Shown here: positions 53,275 through 61,958 of the stretch, in pieces
How positions within the stretch are numbered: position 1 is the first letter of the stretch
Layout: each line of letters opens with the position of its first letter
Assembly (NCBI GenBank): GCA_018242585.1
Contig: JAFEBQ010000030.1
Location: 21,507-85,506 of the forward strand
Reading direction: 5' to 3'
Source: Planctomycetota bacterium
GTDB taxonomy: Bacteria; Planctomycetota; Planctomycetia; Pirellulales; PNKZ01
DNA length: 64,000 nt
The notes under the pieces: model-generated
The model's input: the letters and a program-made list of their open reading frames with translations, nothing else
Databases searched by the model: none
What the model was told of the DNA's origin: nothing
Made by a program: the position numbers and the translations under genes

Positions 53275-53351
53275 CGGGAGCGCAGCGAACCTGGTGAGGG
53301 TAAACGCGCTGTAGGCCGAAAGATACTGCGCCCAGAGGTGAACTTGACACG

Positions 53352-53502
53352 TGGGTGGCCCAGGCGCTTGCACCTGGGCGGCCGCAGGCCGCAAGAAACC
53401 TCGAGCGCCGCGCTCTGCAAGTGGCGACTTGCCACTCGGGTACGCGTGCCCATCGAGTTTCTTGTTGCTGCGCAACACCGATGGCCAAGCCATCGGTGCC
53501 AC
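53352..53502. repeat. Dispersed repeat, minus orientation copy
   Basis: Inverted copy of 43302-43459, with a run of 42 identical bases at 53441-53482. It includes internal palindromes (gatggccaagccatc). Context is non-coding; the open frames in it arise from conserved sequence rather than selection for protein. Confidence 0.8.
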
Positions 53503-53519
53503 CGACGCAATTTCAACGA

Positions 53520-54239
53520 CTATGCAACTAGCCGTATTGGACTTGGAAAATCAGCAGGTTCGCTCCAACTACCGCCCAGAAAAGTCAATTTTGGCGTGAT
53601 AAGGACGACACGCAAGTTACCTACCGGCAGAGGATTCGCGCGCGTTGGATCTTGATGCGCCTCAATACAGTTTTTGATGATTCCCGTAGCGTGTTCTTCG
53701 CTCGGATCAGGGCCGTGACTGAACCCAATAACGTAGCCCAACTGGATGCCTTCGACTGCAATCTTAACTGCGTCAACAGCCATGCCGTAACCAAGACGGT
53801 TAATTGCGCCATGCGTCACCACGTCATGCGACCGAAAGTGCGCCATCTTTAACTCGACGGCTGCGTCGACGGGATGGGGGGCACCACTTTGAATTTCTTC
53901 ACGCACTGCGATGCGCTTTAACTCGTCCTTATTGATAACAGTAAGGAGTGAGTGGTTCCGAACGAAATTGTCGTTCAGAAATGCAAAATCGAAACATGCC
54001 GTAGTTCCTTCGTCAGAATATCGTTGATTGTAGCTGTCCGACCTGCTCCGTCGGTATCGCCAGAACGAATCGTATTCGTGCCGAAACCGATGGACTGGGA
54101 CTCCGTCCTGGGTCTCTACTTTGACGTCACGCTCACGACAGAGCGAAAAGAATACGGCGTGCAATTCGCGCTCGTGAAAAAAGTTCCGGTGGTCTTGCCT
54201 AAACCGGTGAGCAAGTTCAACAATCTTTTGGTCTAACAT
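53520..54239 (-). CDS. Protein of unknown function in a lower-GC stretch
   Basis: A 239-aa protein from ATG 54239. It contains VETQDGVPVHRFRHEYDSFWRYRRSRSDSYNQRYSDEGTTACFDFAFLND and DAAVELKMAHFRSH, which might be a nuclease-like Asp...Glu-x-Lys arrangement (FDFAFLND then ELK), but I do not claim it. GC is lower than the neighbours, as for laterally acquired DNA. It stands alone; no partner gene is adjacent. Confidence 0.6.
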   Translation of the reverse strand: MLDQKIVELAHRFRQDHRNFFHERELHAVFFSLCRERDVKVETQDGVPVHRFRHEYDSFWRYRRSRSDSYNQRYSDEGTTACFDFAFLNDNFVRNHSLLTVINKDELKRIAVREEIQSGAPHPVDAAVELKMAHFRSHDVVTHGAINRLGYGMAVDAVKIAVEGIQLGYVIGFSHGPDPSEEHATGIIKNCIEAHQDPTRANPLPVGNLRVVLITPKLTFLGGSWSEPADFPSPIRLVA

Positions 54240-54341
54240 GGACCAACTCAACGATCATGTATTGAGCCAACCATCGAGGAGGAACCGGATCTCCACCCGA
54301 CTATTTCCCTATTGATCCCGCAATTGCGCGATCGAATCTGC

Positions 54342-54845
54342 TTACGTTTGACAAAAATGGATCAGTGCTAGGATCGACCAAACACCGAGTAGGACCGCTC
54401 CCATCACGGGCTTTACGAAAAGCATGACGAAAGCAAACAGCAAGAGGGTGCTTAGACCAGCCAATCGCTCTTTGTTGCCTTTCCGCGCCTTCGCGGCAAT
54501 TTTGCTTGCGGGCACGAGCATCGGAGAATTGCAGTTGAAGCAAAGTCCGAACCGATTTGCCATGCGAGTAGGGAATTCGTTCAGTTCGTGACAAACGTCG
54601 CAATAAACTTCAATTCCGCCACCCCGCTCCTCTACTTCGAACTGGAAACTCTCGATTTCTGGTTGGGTGTGCTGGATCGTCGGATGCTGAACTAAGGGCG
54701 ACCAATTCGATATCGCCACAATCGGCATTTGGAACTGCCCACCGCAAATTGGGCACGAAACGACTTGGCCACTAAGCGTGCCGTCATTAACCACAGCGTT
54801 ACGGCAATGCGGACACACAACAGGCCGCGCGGGTGGCATGCTCAT
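54342..54845 (-). CDS. Zinc-ribbon membrane protein
   Basis: A 167-aa protein from ATG 54845 (another ATG follows two codons later). Two Cys-pair knuckles are visible at the N-terminus (VVCPHCRNAVVNDGTLSGQVVSCPICGGQF) and a second set about residues 82-112 (YCDVCHELNEF, then CFNCNSP). They could bind zinc. One or two TM helices end the protein (LSTLLLFAFVMLFVKPVMGAVLLGVWSILALIHF). Function unknown. Confidence 0.72.
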   Translation of the reverse strand: MSMPPARPVVCPHCRNAVVNDGTLSGQVVSCPICGGQFQMPIVAISNWSPLVQHPTIQHTQPEIESFQFEVEERGGGIEVYCDVCHELNEFPTRMANRFGLCFNCNSPMLVPASKIAAKARKGNKERLAGLSTLLLFAFVMLFVKPVMGAVLLGVWSILALIHFCQT

Positions 54846-54925
54846 TATCAACCAACGGGAAGAAAGGTGGACAGAAACTGTAAAATGAACCTAGTTCCTG
54901 AGACATTCGTTCCCACCAAAGACTC

Positions 54926-55145
54926 TCATTCCATGTAGTCCTCAAACGCGTCGAGCGGAGCGTCAAAGTCCGCCGCCATGTGAAGCACGGTTCCCCGCAT
55001 CGTTCCTCGTTGGCGGGGCGCCCGAGGCGACCAGCCGAGCGACCGGCTGATTGTTCTCGGTGATGACTAATTCGTCACCAGGCGGAAGCTGGTGGATCAA
55101 TTGCGCCAAATTGGCCTGCGCCTCTTGAATCGATACGGTCGTCAT
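54926..55145 (-). pseudogene. Frameshifted Phd/YefM-type antitoxin
   Basis: The ATG at 55145 opens a Phd-like antitoxin (TTVSIQEAQANLAQLIHQLPPGDELVITENNQPVARLVAS, up to about residue 42). It then leaves the family and stops at 54963. The expected C-terminus, GTVLHMAADFDAPLDAF followed by EDYME and a stop at 54926, continues in another frame, so a one-base shift lies near 55005-55020. Either this is a real inactivating mutation or a sequence error. No toxin gene (PIN type) follows on the minus strand, so it is an orphan. Confidence 0.72.
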
Positions 55146-55283
55146 TTCATCCTCGCCGCTCGCGCGGAGCGGGAATTACCTACTCTGACTATTCTAGCTC
55201 GGGCATGTTCACGAGCCAACTTCGGCCTGGGCAAGCTCTGAACGCGGTCGTTTTAGGCCCGCGACGTCTTTACCCTCCCTCTG

Positions 55284-55304
55284 TCCCTCCCTGGAAGGGA
55301 GGGA
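55284..55304 (-). terminator. Short hairpin after ispH
   Basis: The minus strand reads TCCCTCCC, a five-base loop, then GGGAGGGA about 60 bp past the ispH stop codon. No U-tract follows. It may be part of the transcript end. Confidence 0.3.
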
Positions 55305-55361
55305 TGTTCATCGCTCGGCCTGCCATCGTTGTATCCAGAAGACTGCACTATGTCTCAGAGT

Positions 55362-56342
55362 CTATACCTTCAGCGTTACCAAACTCGAGGCCAGCGCCGC
55401 GCCGTTCTGGGCGATCGGCCGCACTTCCTTCGGCAGCGCGAAGTGGACTTCTTCTTCGCGCACCATTCGGGCTTCGACCGTGGCGTTGAAACGCTTGCGG
55501 AGATACTCGATCACGTCCTCGACGACCAGTTCGGGCGCGCTCGCGCCGGCGGTGACCAGCACCGTCTCGTCACCGCGAAACCAGGCCAGGTCGATATCAG
55601 TCGCCCCGTCGATCAGGTAGGCGGCGATGCCCTTCTCGCGTGACAGTTCGGCGAGCCGCTGGCTGTTCGAGCTGTTCTTGCTCCCCAGCACCAGCACCAC
55701 TTGTGCTTCGGCTGAAAGGATCTGCACCGCTTCTTGTCGGTTCTGGGTCGCGTAACAGATGTCGTCCTTGGGCGGATTGGCGATGTGCGGGAACCGCTCG
55801 CGCAATCGGCGGATGATCCGGTTGGCGTCGTCGACCGACAGGGTCGTCTGGGTCAGGTACGCCAGCTTCGACGTGTCGGCCAGTTGCAGCTTGTCGACGT
55901 CCTCGGGTGTCTCGACCAGAACCATCGCGTGGGGCGCTTCTCCCATCGTGCCCAGCACTTCATCGTGCCCTTCGTGGCCGATCAGAATGATCGTGTAACC
56001 TTGCTGGGCGTAACGAATCGCTTCCAGGTGTACCTTGGTGACCAGCGGACACGTGGCGTCAATGGTACGCAAGTTCCGGTCGGCCGACACACGGCGAATC
56101 TCGGGCGAGACGCCATGCGCCGAGAACAGCAGCACCGAATCGGGCGGCGCTTCGTCGGGCGAGTCGACAAACACCACGCCCTTTTGGCGGAAGTGGTCGA
56201 CCACGTATTGGTTATGCACGATCTCGTGATAGACGTAGATCGGTGTCCCGTATTGCTGGACCGCGAGCTCCAGCGTTTGAATCGCCATGTTCACGCCGGC
56301 GCAAAAGCCCCGGGGACTGGCCAATAGAATTTTCATTGCCAT
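55362..56342 (-). CDS. ispH: 4-hydroxy-3-methylbut-2-enyl diphosphate reductase
   Basis: A 326-aa IspH (LytB) of the usual bacterial length. It carries out the last step of the MEP isoprenoid pathway, giving IPP and DMAPP. The three conserved Cys ligands of the [4Fe-4S] cluster are seen in GFCAGVN (Cys14), DATCPLVTKVH (about residue 98) and DICYATQNRQEAV (about 200); substrate motifs HNQYVVD, SAHGVSP and GSKNSSNS are intact. ATG 56342 has aggtga 7 nt upstream; ATG 56336 is possible. It is divergent from hpnC, linking IPP supply to squalene synthesis. Confidence 0.96.
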   Translation of the reverse strand: MAMKILLASPRGFCAGVNMAIQTLELAVQQYGTPIYVYHEIVHNQYVVDHFRQKGVVFVDSPDEAPPDSVLLFSAHGVSPEIRRVSADRNLRTIDATCPLVTKVHLEAIRYAQQGYTIILIGHEGHDEVLGTMGEAPHAMVLVETPEDVDKLQLADTSKLAYLTQTTLSVDDANRIIRRLRERFPHIANPPKDDICYATQNRQEAVQILSAEAQVVLVLGSKNSSNSQRLAELSREKGIAAYLIDGATDIDLAWFRGDETVLVTAGASAPELVVEDVIEYLRKRFNATVEARMVREEEVHFALPKEVRPIAQNGAALASSLVTLKV

Positions 56343-56443
56343 CGAAATTCACCTGAGCCGCACTTGGTATCATCATCATATCGCCCAGCCACCCCGGTTG
56401 AATAGGACGCCAGCACGCCACCCCTCGCGCCAATCAGCAATCG

Positions 56444-57403
56444 ATGACGGCACTTGACTTTGCTCACGAACTCGATGCCTTTGGCCCGCGGTCGGCGCGC
56501 CGCGCGGCCAGTTTGGCCGAGGCCCAGGGCTATTGCCGTCGACTGGCCCAGTCGCACTACGAAAACTTCTCGGTGGCCAGTTGGTTGCTCCCCCGCGCGC
56601 TGCGCCAGCATTTCTATAACGTCTACGCCTACTGCCGCTGGGCTGACGATTTAGCCGACGAGGTCGGCTCGACCGACGAGAGCCTGGCCCTGTTGGACTG
56701 GTGGGAGGAGCAACTCGCCGCCTGCTATCGGGGCGAAGCCTGGCATCCGGTCTTTGTCGCGTTGGCCGAGACGATCGCCGAGTTTGCGATTCCCGTCGAA
56801 CCGTTCGCGACCTTGCTCGTCGCCTTCCGCCAAGACCAGCGGCAACCGCGCTACGACACCTTCGACGAACTGCTCGGCTATTGTCGCAACTCGGCCAACC
56901 CGGTGGGGCATCTGGTCTTGTACCTGGGGCGCGCGTTCAACGCCGAGAACGCCTCGCTGGCCGACCAGATTTGCACCGGGCTGCAGTTGGCCAACTTCTG
57001 GCAGGACGTGGCCCGCGACTACGATCGCGGGCGCGTCTATCTGCCGCGTGAGACGATCGATCGGTTCGGCTGTGCGTTGGCCCTTGCCGAGCATCGAGCC
57101 ACGCCCGAGTTTCGTCAGGCCTTGCGGTTCGAGGTCGACCGAGCCAGCGAGTATCTCACGGCCGGCTTGCCCTTGGTGGCGCGTGTGCCGCGGTGGCTGC
57201 AAGCCGACGTCTGGCTGTTCGCGCAGGGGGGCTTTGCCATCCTGGCCCAGGTGCGCCGACTCGACTACGATGTTTGGACCAACCGGCCGCGGGTTTCGCG
57301 CGCGGCGCAACTACGACTGTTGCTAAGCTGGCTGGCGCATCGCGTTTGGCCCGGTTCTGTGGGGCCAGGTCGCAATTCATCGGGGGCGGAGCCACGGCGG
57401 TGA
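56444..57403 (+). CDS. hpnC: Squalene synthase HpnC
   Basis: A 319-aa protein of the squalene/phytoene synthase family. The first Asp-rich motif is YCRWADDLADE (about residue 66) and the second is NFWQDVARDYDRGRVYLP (about 186). The start is ATG 56444. With HpnD and HpnE it forms squalene from farnesyl diphosphate by the three-enzyme bacterial route: HpnD makes presqualene diphosphate, HpnC converts it to hydroxysqualene, HpnE reduces it. It overlaps hpnD by GTGA. Gene order C-D-E is the standard operon order. Confidence 0.93.
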   Translation: MTALDFAHELDAFGPRSARRAASLAEAQGYCRRLAQSHYENFSVASWLLPRALRQHFYNVYAYCRWADDLADEVGSTDESLALLDWWEEQLAACYRGEAWHPVFVALAETIAEFAIPVEPFATLLVAFRQDQRQPRYDTFDELLGYCRNSANPVGHLVLYLGRAFNAENASLADQICTGLQLANFWQDVARDYDRGRVYLPRETIDRFGCALALAEHRATPEFRQALRFEVDRASEYLTAGLPLVARVPRWLQADVWLFAQGGFAILAQVRRLDYDVWTNRPRVSRAAQLRLLLSWLAHRVWPGSVGPGRNSSGAEPRR

Positions 57404-58332
57404 ACGATCCACTCGAAGCCAGCTTCCGCGCCTGTCAGCAGCTCACGCGCCGCACGGCCACGAACTTCTATTACTCGTTCCTGACGTTGCCGCGCGCCAA
57501 GCGCCGGGCCATGCACGCCCTCTACGCCTTCATGCGCGTGACCGATGACATCGGCGACAGCGACATCGAGAACACCGACTTCGCCAGCGCGAGGGAAACG
57601 ACAGTCGAGGCCCGCCGCAACGCCCTGACCCAGTGGCGGCACGTGGTCGACGCGGCCTTGGCGGGGCATGCGACCGACGATCCTTACTTGCCCGCGCTCG
57701 TCGACACGGTGCAGCACTTTGCCATTCCGCTGTCGAGTCTGACCGCGGTGATCGACGGCGTGGCGATGGACCTCGACGAGCGGCGATACGAAACCTTCGA
57801 CGAGTTGGCCGGCTATTGCGAGCATGTGGCCTCGGCCGTCGGGCTAGCCTGCATTCATATTTGGGGCTTCGATCGCAGCACCGCGGCCCTCGAAGCAGCC
57901 CGCAGTTGCGGCATCGCCTTTCAACTGACGAACATCCTGCGCGATTTGCCCGAGGACGCCGCCGCGGGCCGGCTGTACCTGCCGGCCGAGGATTTGCGAC
58001 GCTTTGACTATACGTTCGACGATCTTTGCCGTGGCGTCTGCGACCCGCGTTTCGACAGGCTGATGGAGTTCGAGATCGCCCGGGCCGAACAGTTTTACTG
58101 CGCGAGCCGGCCGCTCGCGGGGCACCTCAGCACGGACGGTCGCCGGGCGTTTTGTGCCATGCTCGAAATCTATCACGGCCTGCTCGCCGAGATTCGCCGT
58201 CGCGACGGGGACGTTTTCAGTCGGCGCGTCAGCCTTAGCTCGTGGCGCAAGTGGACGATCGCCGCCCGTTGGCTGTTGCCGCTGCCGGGGGCGATGCGGC
58301 AATTGCTCGGTGCCGAAAGCTCGGGCTCATGA
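57400..58332 (+). CDS. hpnD: Presqualene diphosphate synthase HpnD
   Basis: A 310-aa squalene/phytoene synthase family protein. GTG 57400 is used: it overlaps the hpnC stop (GTGA) and gives the usual N-terminus NDPLEASFRACQQLTRRTATNFYYSF. Asp-rich motifs are FMRVTDDIGDS (about residue 50) and LTNILRDLPEDAAAGRLYLP (about 175-194). It joins two farnesyl diphosphates to presqualene diphosphate. It overlaps hpnE by ATGA. Confidence 0.93.
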   Translation: MNDPLEASFRACQQLTRRTATNFYYSFLTLPRAKRRAMHALYAFMRVTDDIGDSDIENTDFASARETTVEARRNALTQWRHVVDAALAGHATDDPYLPALVDTVQHFAIPLSSLTAVIDGVAMDLDERRYETFDELAGYCEHVASAVGLACIHIWGFDRSTAALEAARSCGIAFQLTNILRDLPEDAAAGRLYLPAEDLRRFDYTFDDLCRGVCDPRFDRLMEFEIARAEQFYCASRPLAGHLSTDGRRAFCAMLEIYHGLLAEIRRRDGDVFSRRVSLSSWRKWTIAARWLLPLPGAMRQLLGAESSGS

Positions 58333-59690
58333 GCGGCGTGGCGCGCAGGCCGCGCGTGGCGATCGTCGGCGGCGGGCTGGCCGGTCTGGCGGCGGCAGCG
58401 GCCCTGGTTGAACAGTCATGGCACGTCGAGGTGTTTGAAGCCCGGCGGCAGTTCGGCGGCCGGGCCGCCAGCTTTCGCGACGCGACGACGGGCGAGGCGG
58501 TCGACTATTGTCAGCACGTCAGCCTGGGTTGCTGTACCGAGTTGGCCGACTTCTGCCGCCGCACGGGGACCGATCGCGCGTTCGATCGTTATGACACGCT
58601 CTACTTTCTTACGCCCGACGGCGGGCGGTACACGCTCGGCGCCACGCGCTGGCTGCCCGCGCCGCTGCACCTGTTGCCGGCGCTGCTGCGATTGAAATAC
58701 TTGAGCCTGCGTGAGCGATGGGGCGTTCTCCGCGCGATGGGCCAGTTGTTGCGATTGCCGCGCGAGCGTTGGCAAATGTCAATCGCCGACTGGCTTCGCA
58801 AGATGGGGCAGACGCCCCACGCGATCGAGACGTTTTGGGCCGTGGTGCTCAACAGCGCGCTGGGCGATTCGCTCGATCGCTGCGCCGTGCAGTACGCCCG
58901 GCAGGTCTTCGTCGAAGGCTTCATGACCACTCGCCGCGGCTACGAGGTGCTGGTGCCGCGCGAGCCGTTGAGCGAACTGTTCGGTCGGCGCGCGGTCGAG
59001 GCCCTGGCGACCAAAGGAGTCGTGTTTCACGCCGAAACGCCGATTGCCCGAGTGGTCGTCGAGGCCGGTCGGGCGACGGGGATCGAAACGGCCGACGGCC
59101 GGCGGCTTCCATTCGACGCGGTTGTGGTGGCAGTCCCCTGGCGGCGCTTTCGCGAGCTGTTCGACCAGGCCGCGGCGCCGGCCTTGGAACCGGCGGTGCG
59201 CGGGGCAGGGCAACTCACCGGCGCGCCGATCACGGGGGTCCACCTCTGGTTCGATCGGCCGATTACCGAGTTGCCTCATGCGGTGTTGGTCGGCACGTTG
59301 AGCCAGTGGCTGTTTCAACGAAGCGGCGCGGCGACCGCGAACGAAACACCGAACGCCGGCGAGCATTACTATCAGATCGTGATCAGCGCCTCGTACGCGC
59401 TCGACACAATCAGCAAGGAAGAACTGATCACCCGCGTGTTGGGGGAGCTGCGACAAGTCTTTCCCGCGGCTCGCGAAGCGCAACTGGTGCGCAGCCGCGT
59501 CGTCACCGATCCGCACGCGGTCTTTTCACCGGTGCCGAACGTCGACGAGCTACGCCCGGCTCAAGCCACACCGATCGCGAACCTGGCCCTGGCCGGCGAT
59601 TGGACCGCCTCGGGCTGGCCCGCCACCATGGAAGGGGCCGTCCGCAGCGGCTACCTGGCGGCCGCGGCCCTCGTGGCACAATCAAGTTAG
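58329..59690 (+). CDS. hpnE: Hydroxysqualene dehydroxylase HpnE
   Basis: A 453-aa FAD-dependent amine-oxidase-fold protein. ATG 58329 overlaps the hpnD stop (ATGA). The FAD-binding motif is VAIVGGGLAGLAAAAALVEQ (about residues 10-29), followed by GGRAASF. The C-terminal FAD motif is LALAGDWTASGWPATMEGAVRSG. It removes the hydroxyl of hydroxysqualene to give squalene, the precursor of hopanoids and sterols. No squalene-hopene cyclase is in this window. Confidence 0.94.
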   Translation: MSGVARRPRVAIVGGGLAGLAAAAALVEQSWHVEVFEARRQFGGRAASFRDATTGEAVDYCQHVSLGCCTELADFCRRTGTDRAFDRYDTLYFLTPDGGRYTLGATRWLPAPLHLLPALLRLKYLSLRERWGVLRAMGQLLRLPRERWQMSIADWLRKMGQTPHAIETFWAVVLNSALGDSLDRCAVQYARQVFVEGFMTTRRGYEVLVPREPLSELFGRRAVEALATKGVVFHAETPIARVVVEAGRATGIETADGRRLPFDAVVVAVPWRRFRELFDQAAAPALEPAVRGAGQLTGAPITGVHLWFDRPITELPHAVLVGTLSQWLFQRSGAATANETPNAGEHYYQIVISASYALDTISKEELITRVLGELRQVFPAAREAQLVRSRVVTDPHAVFSPVPNVDELRPAQATPIANLALAGDWTASGWPATMEGAVRSGYLAAAALVAQSS

Positions 59691-59870
59691 CCACGGAGAC
59701 ACGGAGACGCGGAGGTTTGCACGGAGGAATTGCGCAGAGGGGCAAGGGAGAGGGGGAGCAGGGGGGAGTCAGACAGGAGATTGTTGAGAGGGGAAAGGAG
59801 TGCGGAAGAGTGCAGCCGTCCTCAACTAGCAACTAGGAACCAGCAACTCGCAACTTTCCCCCACCACTGA
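59691..59870. repeat. Simple repeat words after hpnE
   Basis: It begins with acggagacacggagacgcgg (near 59698), then a G-rich stretch of aggggcaagggagaggggga type, the ctagcaactaggaaccagca phrase (about 59827), and ends with actgactacggacaac. Related words occur at 42100, 49989 and 33820. No ORF. Confidence 0.6.
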
Positions 59871-60368
59871 CTACGGACAACATCCCCCGCAGCAACTCTG
59901 CCGCTGCATGATGAACACGCCGTGGTCTTTGCAGCAGCGGTACGTGGCGCGGAACTCGTTGCCTTGGATCGTGCCGTCGTAATAGTAGACGCCGCCGGCC
60001 AGTCGGCCCAGATCGTGCTGACCGGTGAAGTGGTAGACGCCGTCTTGTTCGGTCACGGTCAACGTCGTCTCGTAGGCATACGAGAAGAACTTGAAGAACG
60101 TGGCGTGGAACTTCACACGATAGTGTGGTCCGCCGCAATGGGTGATCGAACCCTTCAGACAGCCTTTGTGGCTGCTCTTGTGGCTGGCCCAATAGCCCGA
60201 CCAGCAACCGGCCGGGTCCATGCCATTCGAGCGTGCCGCCGCGGCCGAGCATTGACGCATGAAGCGGGGCAGGGGAGCGCAGCCGCTTTGCGCCAAGACG
60301 GTCATCGCGAGCAACAGGGCGCAGATCGCCGGCACCCGACGCGCTGTGAGACTTTGCAGCCTGGGCAT
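59871..60368 (-). CDS. Cys-rich lipoprotein, unknown function
   Basis: A 165-aa protein from ATG 60368. The signal peptide has lipobox VLAQSGCAPL (lipid Cys about residue 30). The mature part contains GCWSGYWASHKSSHKGCLKGSITHCGG, YETTLTVTEQDGVYHFTGQHDLG, and a Cys-dense end (TYRCCKDHGVFIMQRQSCCGGCCP). The Cys clusters could form disulfides or bind metal. No family recognised. It is convergent with the squalene operon. Confidence 0.75.
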   Translation of the reverse strand: MPRLQSLTARRVPAICALLLAMTVLAQSGCAPLPRFMRQCSAAAARSNGMDPAGCWSGYWASHKSSHKGCLKGSITHCGGPHYRVKFHATFFKFFSYAYETTLTVTEQDGVYHFTGQHDLGRLAGGVYYYDGTIQGNEFRATYRCCKDHGVFIMQRQSCCGGCCP

Positions 60369-60732
60369 GATCTACCGCCTTGCTCCGTGGCCTGATCTTG
60401 GCGCGCAACCGTGCGCGTCTTGGTTCAGCATCGGAGAGCGTTGGCGGCGACTTGACCGGACCAAGCTAGCAGCCGCAGAGTCGCACGCCATTCAGAATGT
60501 TTGCCACCGAGAACAGGCAATCGCTCATTGCTCGTCGTCGGTCGGCGCGGTGGGTGGCCCAGCCGCTCGCCGGCTGGGTCGCGCAGCGACAAGAAGAATG
60601 GCACCGCGCAGCGGCTGTACTCGGATGGGGGCACGACAAAGGTGTCAGGAGCCGTTTATCGTTTTGTCACCGAAACGGTTCCTGGCACCTTTGTCGTGCC
60701 GCCTAGTAACGTCAATTTTGGAGACTTTCAAA
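60369..60732. other. Non-coding gap of about 365 bp with a REP-like palindrome
   Basis: No gene is supported; an open frame continues through it but the phage-like gene starts at 60733. It contains the REP-like repeat (60630-60700) and a fragment with the cgcgcagcgacaagaa word (about 60590) related to the 43302 repeat. Confidence 0.6.
60630..60700. repeat. REP-like palindrome
   Basis: Two 28-nt arms (60630-60657 and 60673-60700) are reverse complements with two mismatches; the arm starts ggcacgacaaaggtgtcagg. The aaaggtgtcagga core is typical of REP elements associated with RAYT-type transposases. No RAYT gene is in the window. Confidence 0.85.
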
Positions 60733-61953
60733 ATGGCAGACTACCCAGATTTCAATCGGGCGCGACAGGCGGTGATTGATGCGGAACTGGCGCAGGCCAC
60801 TCCCGCTGACGCTTTGGCGCAGGTGCGACGGCAGCGACGGTTGACGCCACAAGAATTGGCGATGGCTGCGGCGAATACCACGGCCGTTGCGCCGCGCGGT
60901 AGCTTCGGCATGGGTCAACGCCCTGACGTTTCGGCTAACCGGACGCCAAGCGGCCTGGGGTTCGGTCCGCGCTCGCCCATTGCGGCCGTCCCCGTCGAGA
61001 CGCAGCAAGAGATGAAGATGCGATGGGACCGCGAGAGCAATGGACCGCACGGCGTCATGCCGGCGTCGATGGATACCACGCCGGAAGATAGCGGCGCAGC
61101 GGCTGCTGCTGTCGTCAATGCGCAGAACACTCGGGCGAGTAAGTCACCGACCGTTGGCTTGACGCCCTCGGGGCGTGGCCTGCAAGGCTTGTATGGCAGC
61201 GACAAGATGACGAGCGCGGATGGCCGACGACTTGCCGCCGAGGGAAGGGTTAAAGACCTGTTCTGGCGCAAGCAAATGGCTGATGCCGAAGGGGCCGAGC
61301 GAGCCACCCGCCTACGCAACCGCGAAGCCGACAAGCTAGCGGCGCGGGGCGGACGCGATGCGATGTTCGCGGACGTGTTACGTCAGGGTCCGAACGCCGA
61401 TCCGATGATGCGCGACTTCGTGATGGGTGGTGCGGAACTGGCCGCCACGCGGTCGAAGGAGCGGCAGGCGGAGGCTGACAGCCAATTGAAGGCCGACGAG
61501 CTGGCGAACCAACAGAGCGCATTGGTTGGTGCTACGGCACGATGGCTGATGGAAAATCAGGGGATGGACCCCGATAGTGCCAGGATCGCCGCCCAGCAGA
61601 TTCACGGTTCGCCGCTGGGAACCGCTCTAGCCGGCGGTGGTGGCTCATCGGCGATTCGTAATCCTTTCAAAGCAGGCCGAAACCATAGTACAATGACAGA
61701 GGCGGAAAAAAACAAGGCTACCGCATGGGAAGATTGGCACAACGGGAACCGCATTTCCGATGCTGGCCACAGTGAAATGCAGCGAATCAACGGCGACATT
61801 AGCCGCTGGTACAAGCCAGAGCTTAACACTCCCGGGCGGCGGAAAGATTTCATCGCCCAAGCCGTGAGTGAAGGATTCCCGGAAGCAATGGCGGCGCAGT
61901 GGTACGATAACGACGTTCGCGGGCACAACCAGAATTCATTCTTCAATTGGTAG
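60733..61953 (+). CDS. Unknown protein, phage-like composition
   Basis: A 406-aa protein from ATG 60733. It is mostly charged and Gln/Ala/Arg-rich, with several short Gly/Pro stretches and no TM or signal peptide. Segments such as GRRLAAEGRVKDLFWRKQMADAEGAERATRLRNREADKLAARGG look like helical linkers; the C-terminus is YDNDVRGHNQNSFFNW. Its style recalls phage structural or internal virion proteins, and it precedes two phage-like ORFs by 5 bp, but no conserved domain is identified. Downstream gene is close, so it is probably one operon. Confidence 0.6.
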   Translation: MADYPDFNRARQAVIDAELAQATPADALAQVRRQRRLTPQELAMAAANTTAVAPRGSFGMGQRPDVSANRTPSGLGFGPRSPIAAVPVETQQEMKMRWDRESNGPHGVMPASMDTTPEDSGAAAAAVVNAQNTRASKSPTVGLTPSGRGLQGLYGSDKMTSADGRRLAAEGRVKDLFWRKQMADAEGAERATRLRNREADKLAARGGRDAMFADVLRQGPNADPMMRDFVMGGAELAATRSKERQAEADSQLKADELANQQSALVGATARWLMENQGMDPDSARIAAQQIHGSPLGTALAGGGGSSAIRNPFKAGRNHSTMTEAEKNKATAWEDWHNGNRISDAGHSEMQRINGDISRWYKPELNTPGRRKDFIAQAVSEGFPEAMAAQWYDNDVRGHNQNSFFNW

Positions 61954-61958
61954 CAGCG

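Larger units (their letters stand above)
53185..53519. other. Non-coding gap of about 335 bp with repeats
   Basis: It contains two small palindromes just after the desaturase (53233-53274) and the dispersed repeat copy at 53352-53502. No gene. Confidence 0.6.

Noticed and set aside
60259..60732. Upstream extension of the 406-aa phage-like ORF
   Set aside because: It runs through the REP palindrome and antisense of the lipoprotein gene; ATG 60733 is the better start.
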